A stretch of DNA of 64,000 bases from Brevibacillus composti (GTDB lineage Bacteria > Bacillota > Bacilli > Brevibacillales > Brevibacillaceae). The stretch covers positions 3,025,501-3,089,500 of the forward strand of contig NZ_CP066308.1 of the NCBI RefSeq assembly GCF_016406105.1, written 5' to 3'. Position numbers and translations under genes: made by a program. Shown piece after piece: positions 30,211-39,541 of this stretch. Position 1 is the first letter of the stretch. Every line of letters begins with the position of its first letter. The notes under the pieces are model-generated. The model made no database searches. It worked only from the letters and a program-made list of their open reading frames with translations, and was not told the DNA's origin.

Positions 30211-31206
30211 TTAAAACGCTTGCTGCACCCAGCGGTTCAAGCGCAACAGCCGGTCCATATCCTTTTCCAGCCTTTTGACGGCGTACAGCTCACTCCACTC
30301 GTTCTTCCCGCCGTAATAGATCGCGATGTCTCTCATGATGCGCTCCGGATACGTGAGGAAAGCGACGAGCAGATTGGTCTCCTCGGAGCGAAGAGGGAAT
30401 ATCTCCATGTAGCGACGGAAGAGCTGACTGGCTCCCGCTTCATCTCCGGCGAGGTAAAAATACGTCCGGTAAAACAGGGCCAAATCTCTGGTCGGGGTAT
30501 CGAAGACGGCCCGGTCAAAATTGAGCAAGCGGGCTTTTCCATGCCGATCTGTGAGGACGTGAGCCGGTTGGGGGGAGCCGTGGATGAGGGACAGCCGAAA
30601 ATGGGCATACGTCCGATGTCTCTCACGCCATTCCTGCAGTTGTCTGATGGCCGTCTGGGCCGTCTCCCTGACAAAGGCTTGATTGGCCAAAAACACAATA
30701 TCAAACGGAGACGGATAGAGCCGCTCGCCCGCGATCTCAGCAGCCTTATCCATCTGCAGGAGGAACCCGTCCCACCGCTTGAGCATGGTGTCGATCAAAG
30801 GCTCCACCTGTCTGGGGTCGTCAAATCGATAGTTTTGTGTCAGATGATGAAGCTCTGCCAAGCGTTCGACCGCAGGCTGCGCCCAGGCGAGAGGCTGATA
30901 CTGCCGCCGTGTCGTGCCTGGATGCCATTCTGTCAGATAATACGTGTCTTTCCCGTACTTTACATAGGGTTCATCGTATTTGGTATAAAAAAAGGGAACG
31001 GCCCCCTCCCATCCTCTCCGCTCCAATTGGCGCAGCACCCCGCTGACCGCATGCAGGCGCTGGGGATCCGTCCGCGTCCTTTTGCAGGCAAAATCGCCGT
31101 ATGGAGTGACCGCTCTGTACACATTGGGGGACTTTACCATCTCTATCTTCTGGGCAAACATGTCATATTCCTGAAACAGCGGAAAGATATCGTCAAAGCG
31201 CTTCAT
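30211..31206 (-). CDS. ysxE: CotS-family spore coat kinase-like protein (YsxE-like)
   Basis: A 331-residue member of the CotS/YsxE aminoglycoside-phosphotransferase-like family, expected in the spore coat. The catalytic loop reads LIHGSPQPAHVL, with Ser where active members have Asp after HG; the later NFDRAVFD keeps a possible metal-binding Asp. It starts at ATG 31206, overlapping the stop of the upstream paralogue as ATGA. With spoVID two genes upstream the order matches B. subtilis. It may be a pseudokinase with a structural role. Confidence 0.8.
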   Translation of the reverse strand: MKRFDDIFPLFQEYDMFAQKIEMVKSPNVYRAVTPYGDFACKRTRTDPQRLHAVSGVLRQLERRGWEGAVPFFYTKYDEPYVKYGKDTYYLTEWHPGTTRRQYQPLAWAQPAVERLAELHHLTQNYRFDDPRQVEPLIDTMLKRWDGFLLQMDKAAEIAGERLYPSPFDIVFLANQAFVRETAQTAIRQLQEWRERHRTYAHFRLSLIHGSPQPAHVLTDRHGKARLLNFDRAVFDTPTRDLALFYRTYFYLAGDEAGASQLFRRYMEIFPLRSEETNLLVAFLTYPERIMRDIAIYYGGKNEWSELYAVKRLEKDMDRLLRLNRWVQQAF

Positions 31207-32192
31207 GCTTTTGACTCACTCCTCATTCCCTCGGCGCGCTCGGCGATATGCCCAATCAGCTGATCCACCGCTTGCTGCTGGTGGACAGCTTGCTCCAGCC
31301 TGGCCAAACGCTCCTCCTCCGGCTCTCCGTTTAACCTGAACACCGCTTGCAGTTCTCTCCAGACCTCCAGCGGGAAGCCCATAAAGGCTACCAACAGCGT
31401 ATACTCGCTTTGGCTAAGGGGGCGGATTTCCTCGTAACCGTCCAGAAAGGCGTCGATTTGCGCCAAGTCTTCGTGGACGAGGTACAGCTCCCGCAGATAC
31501 CCCGCTACATCCCGCTGGGCTACGGACAACTTCGGTTTGAAAAAGCCATGCAAAAACAGCTTGTCACGGACCATGACCCAATTGTCGCGGCTGATTCGGC
31601 CATGTGTGACAAACAGGTCGGCGTGATCGATACGGGCACTTTGCAGCAGAGAGGCGCAGCGCCGCATTCTCTCCAAAAGCGGCGGGAACAGCCAGGAAAC
31701 CGCCTCATACCTTCGCGCCGATGGACGCCCCCTGAAGCGCAGCGTCCCCAGAAAATCTTCGGCCCGTTTCACTTCTGAAGCCGCTTTGCCCTGCGCCCGC
31801 TCCCAGTAATCGGCAGCGTGAAATTGCCGGCTTTCGCGCTGTGCAGCGTGCATCATCGCGACGATCTCGCCGCACTGCCGAGCCAATTCCACCGTAGGAG
31901 TCACCGCTTCGATGTGGCGCTGATGATCGGTTAAGGTGATTCCCCGCTGGCCCATCATCACGTACGGCTTGGCATCCCGGGTGCGAATAAATCGCTCCAG
32001 CTGGCGAAACCCTTGCCTTGCCATGCTCTCCCGCCAGAAAAACGACCATCGCATGACATCTGCTCGCGGCCAGATGTGAAGTTCCTTCGGGCCTCGGTTT
32101 GTCTCCAACAGATAGCAATCCTCCAGCGGGGTGATGTGGATGACCCTTGCCCGATACCGTTGACACAACTCGGACAGATTGATTTGCTCCAC
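31203..32192 (-). CDS. Second CotS-family protein, degenerate kinase
   Basis: A 329-residue relative of the next gene (similar length and layout; both end in a helical, charged region), beginning MEQINLSELCQRYRARVIHI from a GTG start at 32192 after GGAGGCGGGGGC. The loop reads VTHGRISRDNWVM: HGR in place of HGD, and the metal-binding Asp motif is replaced by HGFFKPKL. It is thus probably not catalytic. Placed between spoVID and the ysxE-like gene, a likely tandem duplication that has diverged. A role in the spore coat is inferred from context. Confidence 0.72.
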   Translation of the reverse strand: MEQINLSELCQRYRARVIHITPLEDCYLLETNRGPKELHIWPRADVMRWSFFWRESMARQGFRQLERFIRTRDAKPYVMMGQRGITLTDHQRHIEAVTPTVELARQCGEIVAMMHAAQRESRQFHAADYWERAQGKAASEVKRAEDFLGTLRFRGRPSARRYEAVSWLFPPLLERMRRCASLLQSARIDHADLFVTHGRISRDNWVMVRDKLFLHGFFKPKLSVAQRDVAGYLRELYLVHEDLAQIDAFLDGYEEIRPLSQSEYTLLVAFMGFPLEVWRELQAVFRLNGEPEEERLARLEQAVHQQQAVDQLIGHIAERAEGMRSESKA

Positions 32193-32206
32193 CGCCCCCG
32201 CCTCCT

Positions 32207-33973
32207 CTACTGTGGAATGTAAATAATCTGACCGGCTACGATCTGATCCGAACGCAAATTGTTTACCTCCAAAATGCGGGACGGGGGCAGGGAATAGCGT
32301 TGCGAGATCGTCTCCAATGTCTCATCGCGCTGGATGATGCACAGTTTCAGCCGGCTTTTCTTCTCCTCTTTGTTCTGGACAAAGGAACTGAGGTTCTGCA
32401 TCGTCTCGATGGCAGCGTGATCGGCATCTACGGGCCCCCTTCGCGTGGCGGAAGAGGACTCTTCCACGGCTTTCTCCTCTTGCTTCGTCCGCGTGGCTTG
32501 CGAGAAAATCGAGGTCAAATTGAGCTTGCCCCCTTCCTCGCGATGGGCTTTGCTGGTGATCGCCACGCGCACCTCTTTTTCCTCGGCTGCCTCCGGTACC
32601 GGGGGAGCGGCCGACGCTTCCACGCTTTCCGGTTCACCGCTCTCCTCCGCGGACACTTCCTGAGACTCATCTACGGCGGTTTCCGCGGACTCTTCCGCAT
32701 CATTTGCGGCTGTCGTCTCAACGGATGCTTCCGCAGCCGTCACGCTGCTTTCTTCAGCCGTTTCCGGAGCGGGTTGTTGCGCTTCGGCGGCGCTCTCCTG
32801 CGAAGCGGAGGCCGGAGCAATCTCCTGTTGTCTGGGTTCCTCACGGGGAGCTGCTGCTGCCTCTGCTTTTGGCGCAGCTGCCTCCACGGCCTCTTCATGG
32901 ACCACCTGGCTTGCCTCCTGCAATGGGGACGGCGGCGCCTGCTTCACGCTGGGCACTTCTTTGTGCATGGGGACCTTCTGTTCGGCCGCCCGCCATGGGG
33001 ACACCGTTTCCCGCTCGGCATCGGCCTCGCTCTGGACAGCCGGCCTCACGACAGGCTCGGCGTCAGGACGCATCCCTTCATACAAATTCGCGTTTTCTTC
33101 CGTCTCCTGCCAGGATACAGGCTCGATCGAATAGCTGGGCTCGGAATCGGACAATACGGGCTCTTCCTGCGAAATGAAATCGTCGGTCACGTCGCCAAAA
33201 CTCTGCTGCCGATCCGCCGGCTGGTTGGACGCCGTCCTGCCGGCGATTGATTGAAACATGGCCGCAAACCCGCTGGAGTTCTCTTGCTTGGCCCGGTCCT
33301 GCTCTTCTTCTTCCTCTTCTTCCGGCTCATCCTGCCGTTTCATTTCACTCTCCAGCTCGGCCAGCTTTTTCTCGATGTCTTCCAGCGAGATCGGCTGAAT
33401 CCCGCTTTCTTCCTGTTCGTGCGCCGCATAGGCATATTCCCACTGCTCCTGGTCAGGCTCGTTCTCTTCCGCTCCGTCTTCGTAGCTGGCTGGCTGGGCC
33501 ACCGACTGCTGGGGCTCCCCGATCTTGATGCCGGCGATGACCAGATCCGCTTCGATCAGCAGCTGATGAGCGGACTGCAATTGATAGTCAAAGCTGTCTA
33601 CCACCGCGTATATATCCTCAATCTCGGCGATCCGGTTCAGCGGTATGGTGATATTGAGCGGAATCCGATGCTGGAGCTGCTCTTCCCGGCCGTACAGCTG
33701 CCCTTCGGAACCACCCGGACGAAAGGGTGAAAACGTAACGGCTTCGACCAAGGTGTCCGCACTGCCTTCGGCTGACTCGAAGGCCTCCTTGGTCGGCTTG
33801 TATTTTCCGAATAACTGCAGACAACCCGTGATGGAGATGGCTGTATCTGTTTCCAGCACCTCGACGTCAGGAACCAGTTCCAGCTCCTTCCATTCTTCGA
33901 TACCAGCTTTATCGGATGAGAGGAAAATGGTTTCCTTGATGGCAAACGAGAGCAGTCCATCCTGTATCGACAT
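32207..33973 (-). CDS. spoVID: Spore coat assembly protein SpoVID
   Basis: Mother-cell protein that encases the spore with the SafA-dependent inner coat. The N-terminal beta-rich domain (about 1-165; SIQDGLLSFAIKETIFLS) is followed by a very acidic Glu/Ala/Ser-rich stretch (about 170-500) and a C-terminal LysM domain (CIIQRDETLETISQRYSLP to AGQIIYIPQ) that binds peptidoglycan or lipid II. 588 residues. ATG 33973 has GGGGGAA upstream. A sigma-E-like -10 lies 40 bases ahead. Confidence 0.92.
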   Translation of the reverse strand: MSIQDGLLSFAIKETIFLSSDKAGIEEWKELELVPDVEVLETDTAISITGCLQLFGKYKPTKEAFESAEGSADTLVEAVTFSPFRPGGSEGQLYGREEQLQHRIPLNITIPLNRIAEIEDIYAVVDSFDYQLQSAHQLLIEADLVIAGIKIGEPQQSVAQPASYEDGAEENEPDQEQWEYAYAAHEQEESGIQPISLEDIEKKLAELESEMKRQDEPEEEEEEEQDRAKQENSSGFAAMFQSIAGRTASNQPADRQQSFGDVTDDFISQEEPVLSDSEPSYSIEPVSWQETEENANLYEGMRPDAEPVVRPAVQSEADAERETVSPWRAAEQKVPMHKEVPSVKQAPPSPLQEASQVVHEEAVEAAAPKAEAAAAPREEPRQQEIAPASASQESAAEAQQPAPETAEESSVTAAEASVETTAANDAEESAETAVDESQEVSAEESGEPESVEASAAPPVPEAAEEKEVRVAITSKAHREEGGKLNLTSIFSQATRTKQEEKAVEESSSATRRGPVDADHAAIETMQNLSSFVQNKEEKKSRLKLCIIQRDETLETISQRYSLPPSRILEVNNLRSDQIVAGQIIYIPQ

Positions 33974-34010
33974 GCGTGTTCCCCCTTTCAAGTGCAGGAC
34001 ATTTCCCTAC

Positions 34011-34018
34011 ACTATATG
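34011..34018 (-). promoter_or_regulatory. Possible sigma-E -10 element of spoVID
   Basis: Minus strand CATATAGT matches 7 of 8 positions of the recalled sigma-E -10 (CATAYAHT). B. subtilis spoVID is known to be sigma-E dependent. The -35 is not convincing. Confidence 0.4.
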
Positions 34019-34056
34019 GGGTTGACGGGCTTTTTAGCACCAGAACTTGCGGGACA

Positions 34057-34088
34057 GAAAAAAACCAGGGACCTTAGTTCCCTGGTTT
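34057..34088 (-). terminator. Terminator of hemE-hemH-hemY
   Basis: Perfect 9-base stem AACCAGGGA (34063-34071) with TCCCTGGTT (34079-34087). The hemY stop codon sits in the 7-base loop. A-rich tract on the plus strand gives a U run in the minus-strand transcript. Confidence 0.88.
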
Positions 34089-35498
34089 GCTCGTGCAATG
34101 GTCCAGCAGTTCCTGAACCGTCTGTTTGGCTTGATCGATACAATCGGGCACCCCTACGCCGCCGTAGGATCCCCCTGTCAACCACACGCCGGGAAGATGT
34201 TCCTTCATCCGCGCGGTGATCCCCGAAACCCACTGGCGATGGCCCACGAGATACGGAAGGCCGCGGTTCCAGCGGGTCACCCGGTAAAACTCGGGGCGCT
34301 CATCGATCTGCATCACTTTCTGCAAATCGCGAATCACGACACGGACGATCTCCTCATCCGAGCGCTCTACGATCTCCTCGGCGCCCGGCTTTCCGACGTA
34401 GCAGCGAACCAACGCTTTTCCCGGCGGGGTGGTGTGCGGCCACTTGCGCTGGGTCCAGGTGCAGGCGGTTATCGTGCAGTTTTCCTTGCGCGGCACGACA
34501 AAACCAGTCCCTTCCCGGTCCACTCTGACCCCTTCTTCCGGATAGGCGAGCGCTACGGTAGCCATGAGGGTCGGTTTGGCACCCGAGAGCGGCGGGATCT
34601 CCACACACTCTTTGACCACGTCCTGGGCCAGATGATGCGGAATCGCCAGGATGACGGCGTCGGTCTTTAGCACTTCTCCGCTGCTCAGCTCCAGCGAGTA
34701 TCCGCCCTCTTCCCGTTTGCCAAGCCGTTTGACCGACGTTTGCTTGCGCACCGCATCCTCTGGCAGCAGCTCTTCGAGTCGCTCAGCCAGGGATTGCAAT
34801 CCGCTGGTCAAGGTCATAAACATCCCTTTGGTCCGCTTCGGCTCTGCCTGCGGCTTTTGCTGCTGGCGGGAATTCTTCATCGCCAGAATCAGGCTGCGAC
34901 TCTGCTTTTCCATTTGCGCGTACTGCGGAAATGTGGACAATAGGCTGAGCTTGTCGATATTGCCGCCGTAGACGCCCGAGATCAGCGGTTCGATGATGTT
35001 CTCGATCACTTCGTCGCCAAGGCGACGGCGGAAAAAGTCACCGACGGACTCATCCTCGCCGCTTTGGGCTCCCGGCAATAACAGATCGGCCGCCGCCCGC
35101 AGCTTGCCCCAAGGCGAAATAAGCGGTGTGGTCGCAAAGGGCATCAGCTTGGTGGGCACCCCCATCACGGCACCCTCAGGAACGGAATACAGCCGGTCTT
35201 TGTGCATGATGTAGGCTTGTCCGGCTTGGTTGTTCACAAGCCGATCTCCCAGTCCGACCTCTCTGATCAGCTCGACGGCACTGGTTTTTCGCTCCAGAAA
35301 AGAGTCCGCTCCCAGCTCAATCGTAAAGCCTTCATGTCGCCAGGTCTGCACCTTTCCGCCCACCCGATCGCTAGATTCCAGCAAGGTAAAGCGGAGATTC
35401 AGTCCTTTCTCCCTCGACCATTTTTGCAGATAGTAGGCAGCCGTAAGTCCTGTCATACCGCCGCCGACGATCGTCACATGCAGCTGTTTGGCACTCAT
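34074..35498 (-). CDS. hemY: Coproporphyrinogen III oxidase (CgoX/HemY)
   Basis: A 474-residue FAD-dependent oxidase that in Bacillota converts coproporphyrinogen III to coproporphyrin III. The dinucleotide-binding TIVGGGMTGLTAAYYL, RVGGKVQTWRHEGFTIELG and C-terminal GGSYGGVGVPDCIDQA are standard. ATG 35498 lies 2 bases after the hemH stop. Last gene of the hemE-hemH-hemY operon. Confidence 0.95.
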   Translation of the reverse strand: MSAKQLHVTIVGGGMTGLTAAYYLQKWSREKGLNLRFTLLESSDRVGGKVQTWRHEGFTIELGADSFLERKTSAVELIREVGLGDRLVNNQAGQAYIMHKDRLYSVPEGAVMGVPTKLMPFATTPLISPWGKLRAAADLLLPGAQSGEDESVGDFFRRRLGDEVIENIIEPLISGVYGGNIDKLSLLSTFPQYAQMEKQSRSLILAMKNSRQQQKPQAEPKRTKGMFMTLTSGLQSLAERLEELLPEDAVRKQTSVKRLGKREEGGYSLELSSGEVLKTDAVILAIPHHLAQDVVKECVEIPPLSGAKPTLMATVALAYPEEGVRVDREGTGFVVPRKENCTITACTWTQRKWPHTTPPGKALVRCYVGKPGAEEIVERSDEEIVRVVIRDLQKVMQIDERPEFYRVTRWNRGLPYLVGHRQWVSGITARMKEHLPGVWLTGGSYGGVGVPDCIDQAKQTVQELLDHCTSKPGN

Positions 35499-35500
35499 CC

Positions 35501-36442
35501 CTAATTCCCCATTTTATGCAGCTTTTTCCCTACGACATCCGCCAGACAGGAGATAAACGCAGGTTTGGCATTGGGCATGGGCGGACGGAAGTAGGCAGCT
35601 CCCAGTTCATCCGTTACGGCTTTGCATTCAATGTCATTGTCATACAGCACTTCCAGATGCTCGGCTACAAAGCCGACCGGACAGTAGACAAACGCCTCGT
35701 AGCCATGCCGCTGATGCAGTTCTCTGGTTAACTCCTGCACATCCGGACCGAGCCACGGCTCCGGTGTATTTCCCGCGCTTTGCCAACCGATCGCAAATTG
35801 GGAGATTCCCGCCGCTTCCGCGATTTTCCGGGCTGTCTCTTCCAGTTGCTGCGGATAGGGATCGCCTGTTTGCAGTATTTTTTCCGGCAGGCTGTGAGCC
35901 GAGAAGATGACGACAGCCTTGTCCCGCTGTTTTTCAGTCATTTCATCGAAGACGGCCCGAACCGCATCCCTCCAGTAGGAGATGAAGCCCGGCTCCGCAT
36001 ACCAGCTCTCGACCGCATGAATGACGGGACCGCCGAGCTTCTCCGCATGTGCGATTGCTCTGCCGTTGTACTCCTTGACGCTGTAGCTGGAGTAGTGCGG
36101 GGCGAGCACGAGGCTGATCGCCTCCGTGATGCCGTCCCGGTGCATCGCTTCCACCGCATCCTCCACGAACGGAGCAATATGCTTCAAGCCGAGATACCCG
36201 ATAAATTCCTTGTCGGGGTACCGGCGATTCATTTCCTGTTCGAGCTGGCGCACCTGCTCGTCCGTAATTTCGGCGAAGCGGTTGACGCCCCCGACGGCTT
36301 CATAGCGCGCAGTCAGATCATCCAGGAGTTCTTGTGGTGGCTTCCGACCGCGGCGGATATGTGTATAGTAGGGTTCGATTTCTTCCTTGCTGCGCGGCGT
36401 TCCGTACGCCATCAAGAGCAAGCCGATCTTTTGCTTGGACAT
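35501..36442 (-). CDS. hemH: Coproporphyrin ferrochelatase
   Basis: Inserts iron into coproporphyrin III. 313 residues with the family start [21 protein letters not shown], the catalytic His in [11 protein letters not shown] and the Glu-bearing [19 protein letters not shown] 36442 has GGAGG 7 bases upstream. Second in the operon, 15 bases after hemE. Confidence 0.96.
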   Translation of the reverse strand: MSKQKIGLLLMAYGTPRSKEEIEPYYTHIRRGRKPPQELLDDLTARYEAVGGVNRFAEITDEQVRQLEQEMNRRYPDKEFIGYLGLKHIAPFVEDAVEAMHRDGITEAISLVLAPHYSSYSVKEYNGRAIAHAEKLGGPVIHAVESWYAEPGFISYWRDAVRAVFDEMTEKQRDKAVVIFSAHSLPEKILQTGDPYPQQLEETARKIAEAAGISQFAIGWQSAGNTPEPWLGPDVQELTRELHQRHGYEAFVYCPVGFVAEHLEVLYDNDIECKAVTDELGAAYFRPPMPNAKPAFISCLADVVGKKLHKMGN

Positions 36443-36457
36443 AGTCGCACCTCCGCG

Positions 36458-37495
36458 TTACGCGTCCCGGCGATAGCTGTGGATGAAGCGGGTCAGCTTT
36501 TGCAGGGTTTCTACCTTGGCATCCGGGAACACTCCGTGACCCAGGTTGAAGATAAAACCAGGCTGCTTCGTGCCTTCGTCGAGGATTTCTTTTGCTTTGC
36601 TTTCCAGCTTTTCCCACGGAGCCAAAAGCAGAGTGGGGTCCAGATTGCCCTGCAGGGTCTTGGTGATCCCCATCTCGCGTGCGGTCGTAATCGTCGTACG
36701 CCAGTCAAGCCCCAGCACATCGACAGGGAGCTTGTTCCACTCATCCAGCAGATGGCCGCAGCCGACGCCGAAATAAATCGTCGGCACGCCTGTCGGTTTT
36801 ACCTCTTGCAAAATCCGCGTCATCACGGGTGCGATGTAGTTGCGGTAGTCTTCGTCATTCAGCGCCCCTACCCAGGAGTCAAAGATTTGAACAGCTTGCG
36901 CGCCGGCCGCGATTTGCGCCTTCAGATAGTTGATCGTCAGCGTGCCCAGCTTTTCCATCAATTTGTCCCAGGCCTGCGGTTGTGTGTACATAAAGGCTTT
37001 GGTCTTGTGGTAATGCTTCGATGGCCCGCCCTCAATGATGTAGCTGGCCAGCGTAAACGGAGCGCCGGCAAAGCCGATCAGCGGCACAGAAAGCTGCTGG
37101 CGCAGTATTTTAATCGCTTCCATAATGTACGGCACATGAGTATCCGGGTCCAGTTCGCCCAGGCGGTTCACGTCGTCCATCGATTGGACCGGGTTGGCGA
37201 TCACGGGTCCGATGCCCGATTCGATATTCACATCGACGCCAATCGGCTTCAGCGGGGTCATAATATCAGCAAAGAGAATGGCTGCGTCTACGCCCAGCTG
37301 TTCGACAGGCAGACGGGTCACTTCCGCGCATACTTCCGGTATGTAGTTCATCTCAAAAAAGGTGTGTTTGGCTCGGATCGCGCGATACTCCGGTTGGTAG
37401 CGGCCAGCCTGTCTCATGTACCAGACAGGGACATGGTCGGTCGTCTCCTGGCGACAAGCCCTCAAAAACGTATCGTTAAACGCTTTTACAGTCAT
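36458..37495 (-). CDS. hemE: Uroporphyrinogen decarboxylase
   Basis: Decarboxylates uroporphyrinogen III to coproporphyrinogen III. The signature [17 protein letters not shown] is near the N-terminus; [17 protein letters not shown] and [10 protein letters not shown] complete the active site. 345 residues from ATG 37495, which has GAGG 7 bases upstream; the frame is open further but B. subtilis-type proteins begin here. First gene of hemE-hemH-hemY. No convincing promoter was seen, although TTGACA and a GATAACGATT stretch lie at about 37560-37595. Confidence 0.96.
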   Translation of the reverse strand: MTVKAFNDTFLRACRQETTDHVPVWYMRQAGRYQPEYRAIRAKHTFFEMNYIPEVCAEVTRLPVEQLGVDAAILFADIMTPLKPIGVDVNIESGIGPVIANPVQSMDDVNRLGELDPDTHVPYIMEAIKILRQQLSVPLIGFAGAPFTLASYIIEGGPSKHYHKTKAFMYTQPQAWDKLMEKLGTLTINYLKAQIAAGAQAVQIFDSWVGALNDEDYRNYIAPVMTRILQEVKPTGVPTIYFGVGCGHLLDEWNKLPVDVLGLDWRTTITTAREMGITKTLQGNLDPTLLLAPWEKLESKAKEILDEGTKQPGFIFNLGHGVFPDAKVETLQKLTRFIHSYRRDA

Positions 37496-37632
37496 GAATA
37501 AACCTCGCTTTACACGATAATATTCCTTATCCTTATGATACCACCCAGCAATCGACAAAAAATGATATGATTGTGTCAAAATCGTTATCGTTTCAGCGAG
37601 CCCGCCTCTCGTACCCATTGTTTCCAAAAATT

Positions 37633-38505
37633 TCACTGCTGAATCCGGATATCTCCCGTGGAGCTGCGCACGGTCAGCTTGGGTCCTTCAGATCCCACCG
37701 ATCCGATGAGGCGATGCCTTCCTTTCTCGGTGTAATCCAGCCGCGGCCAATCGGCTTCCACATCTCCAACGTCCGAAGCCAGATCCAGTTGAGCGGAGTC
37801 AGGCAGCGGCCGGATGGTTACGTGGACATCACCGGTGTCCGTGTGGATATCTGCATCATTCGTAAATGCATTCAGCTGCAATCGTTTCACATCTCCCGTG
37901 CTGCTTACAAGCTGCACTTTTGCCGTCACAGCGGGGAGATCCATGTCTCCGGTGTCCGTCTTGACCTCCAGCACATCGCCTTCGAAGCCCTCCAGTTCAA
38001 CATCTCCCGTGCTCGACTGGAGCCTCGCTTGCTTCGCTTTCAACCGCCCCGCGCGAATATCCCCGGTCCCGCTTCTCGCAACCACTTGTTCATAGACTAG
38101 TTCGGGAAGCGTTAGCTGGAGCTCTAGCTTTCCCATTCCAAAATCACTGTTGAATGGCAGCTTAATCCCGACGTAGTTAAGCTGCTGCTCTTTCAGACTT
38201 ACGTGCAGCGTCCCGTCCGGCGTGACTTCCGTGATAAACTCCTGTTTCCCTTTGCGGCTGCTGCTGACTTCGCCAACCATTTTCGCGCTCGCCTGGGACG
38301 TCTTGCTGATGCTGAGGACGACATCAGCCGTATCCGTCTCCAGCTCAATGGCGGTAAACGGCATCGTGATCGCACGCTCCTCGCGAACCTGCTCGAACCG
38401 GAATCCCATATCCGGTTGCTGGCTGTATTGCCAGATTAGTCCGATCAGTCCCACCAGAAAAAGAAGGCAGAAAAAACCAAACAGACTGTTCATGATTTTT
38501 CTCAT
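37633..38505 (-). CDS. DUF4097 beta-repeat membrane protein
   Basis: A 290-residue protein with an N-terminal membrane anchor ([21 protein letters not shown]) followed by a DUF4097 beta-solenoid. Repeats of the form STGDV/TDTGD recur about seven times (SGTGDIR, SSTGDVE, TDTGDMD, SSTGDVK, TDTGDVH, SDVGDVE, SSTGDIR). Such proteins accompany DUF1700 and PadR and appear in envelope-stress operons such as lia. The specific function is unknown. ATG 38505 is 1 base after the DUF1700 stop. Confidence 0.85.
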   Translation of the reverse strand: MRKIMNSLFGFFCLLFLVGLIGLIWQYSQQPDMGFRFEQVREERAITMPFTAIELETDTADVVLSISKTSQASAKMVGEVSSSRKGKQEFITEVTPDGTLHVSLKEQQLNYVGIKLPFNSDFGMGKLELQLTLPELVYEQVVARSGTGDIRAGRLKAKQARLQSSTGDVELEGFEGDVLEVKTDTGDMDLPAVTAKVQLVSSTGDVKRLQLNAFTNDADIHTDTGDVHVTIRPLPDSAQLDLASDVGDVEADWPRLDYTEKGRHRLIGSVGSEGPKLTVRSSTGDIRIQQ

Positions 38506-38506
38506 G

Positions 38507-39058
38507 CTACTTCCCCCTAATCATGCGGACGTTAAACTGCAGATAGCGCAAAAACTGACGGTACAACCATCCGCTGAAGCGCGCCATGCCGATGGCGAGC
38601 ATGCCTCCGAGCCCGCAGGTGGCCATACTGGCGAACAGCAGCATCAGCCGCTCGTGAGACACGCCGGGGATGCCGTACTGCAGCAAAAATCCGAGCGGTG
38701 CCAGAAACAGCGAGATCGCGACGACGAACAGCGCGACGAGAACCCCGAGAAGAGCCAGCAGCGGCCCGAGCACAAACGCAAGGTTGAAAAATCCGAGACT
38801 GACCGTAGCCACAATCGCCCTCGTCATATTACGCACCGATGCATTGGACTGCGCCTGATGGATGCGGTACCCGGCCAGGATCTCCCGGGCGAGCGCTTTG
38901 GGACTGCCGAGGCTGCCTGCGATCTCTTGCTCGCTTTTTCCTCTCTCCAGCCCGATCAGGAAATGCTCGGTATAATCGGCCAAAATATCCAGACGCTCTT
39001 TGTCCGGCAGCTCGCGGAGAAGACTGTCGAGTTCATCCATAAACTCCCGTCTCGTCAT
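38507..39058 (-). CDS. DUF1700 membrane protein
   Basis: A 183-residue protein with the typical cytoplasmic start [21 protein letters not shown], then [29 protein letters not shown], then four hydrophobic helices. Known partner of PadR regulators. Its start overlaps the padR stop as ATGA and it is followed by the DUF4097 gene. Function unknown; the trio likely works at the membrane. Confidence 0.88.
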   Translation of the reverse strand: MTRREFMDELDSLLRELPDKERLDILADYTEHFLIGLERGKSEQEIAGSLGSPKALAREILAGYRIHQAQSNASVRNMTRAIVATVSLGFFNLAFVLGPLLALLGVLVALFVVAISLFLAPLGFLLQYGIPGVSHERLMLLFASMATCGLGGMLAIGMARFSGWLYRQFLRYLQFNVRMIRGK

Positions 39059-39375
39059 AGACCAATTCCCTCCTCAATGATTTCATTGACCCCGCGGGCA
39101 AAAATTCTCCATTCCAGCACGAGGTCGTTCATATACGTGCGCCCTTTTTCCGTGAGTTGATAGTATTTGCGAGGCGGGCCTTCCGGCGACTCAGCCAAAT
39201 AAGCGGTAAAAAAGCCTTCCATGGTCAGCCTGCGGAGCAGGGGATAAACGGTTCCTTCCGCGATGTGAAACTTCTCTGAGATGGTAGCCACCAGTTCATA
39301 ACCATATCTGTCTTTCTGAGCGACGAGCACCAGCACACACAGCTCCAATACGCCCTTCTTGAATTGAACGTTCAC
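39055..39375 (-). CDS. PadR family transcriptional regulator
   Basis: A 106-residue winged-helix regulator: [22 protein letters not shown], then the recognition helix and wing [21 protein letters not shown] and [16 protein letters not shown]. The start is GTG 39375 with AAGGTG 7 bases upstream. First gene of padR-DUF1700-DUF4097; it probably represses its own operon at the dyad upstream. Confidence 0.92.
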   Translation of the reverse strand: MNVQFKKGVLELCVLVLVAQKDRYGYELVATISEKFHIAEGTVYPLLRRLTMEGFFTAYLAESPEGPPRKYYQLTEKGRTYMNDLVLEWRIFARGVNEIIEEGIGL

Positions 39376-39409
39376 TGAGCATCACCTTGTGCGATCTTAC
39401 CAAAGAGCT

Positions 39410-39438
39410 ATTATACATTGCAAGGTACTTTGTAAAAT
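39410..39438 (-). promoter_or_regulatory. Promoter and imperfect dyad upstream of padR
   Basis: -10 TATAAT (39415-39410, minus strand); the -35 is weak. An imperfect inverted repeat TACATTG...(N7)...CTTTGTA, 39414-39434, overlaps the -10 and spacer and is the natural place for PadR to bind. Confidence 0.45.
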
Positions 39439-39493
39439 TTTTGATTGTTTCACCAAAATTGGGGGGGTCACAATGAGGCCGCAAGCAAATAGA

Positions 39494-39525
39494 AGCCCTT
39501 TTCCCTGGGAAGCGGGAAAAGGGCT
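39494..39525 (-). terminator. Terminator of the 5'-nucleotidase gene
   Basis: Perfect 12-base stem AGCCCTTTTCCC (39494-39505) with GGGAAAAGGGCT (39514-39525), 17 bases past the stop. Confidence 0.85.
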
Positions 39526-39541
39526 GTGGTGCGGGTATTCA

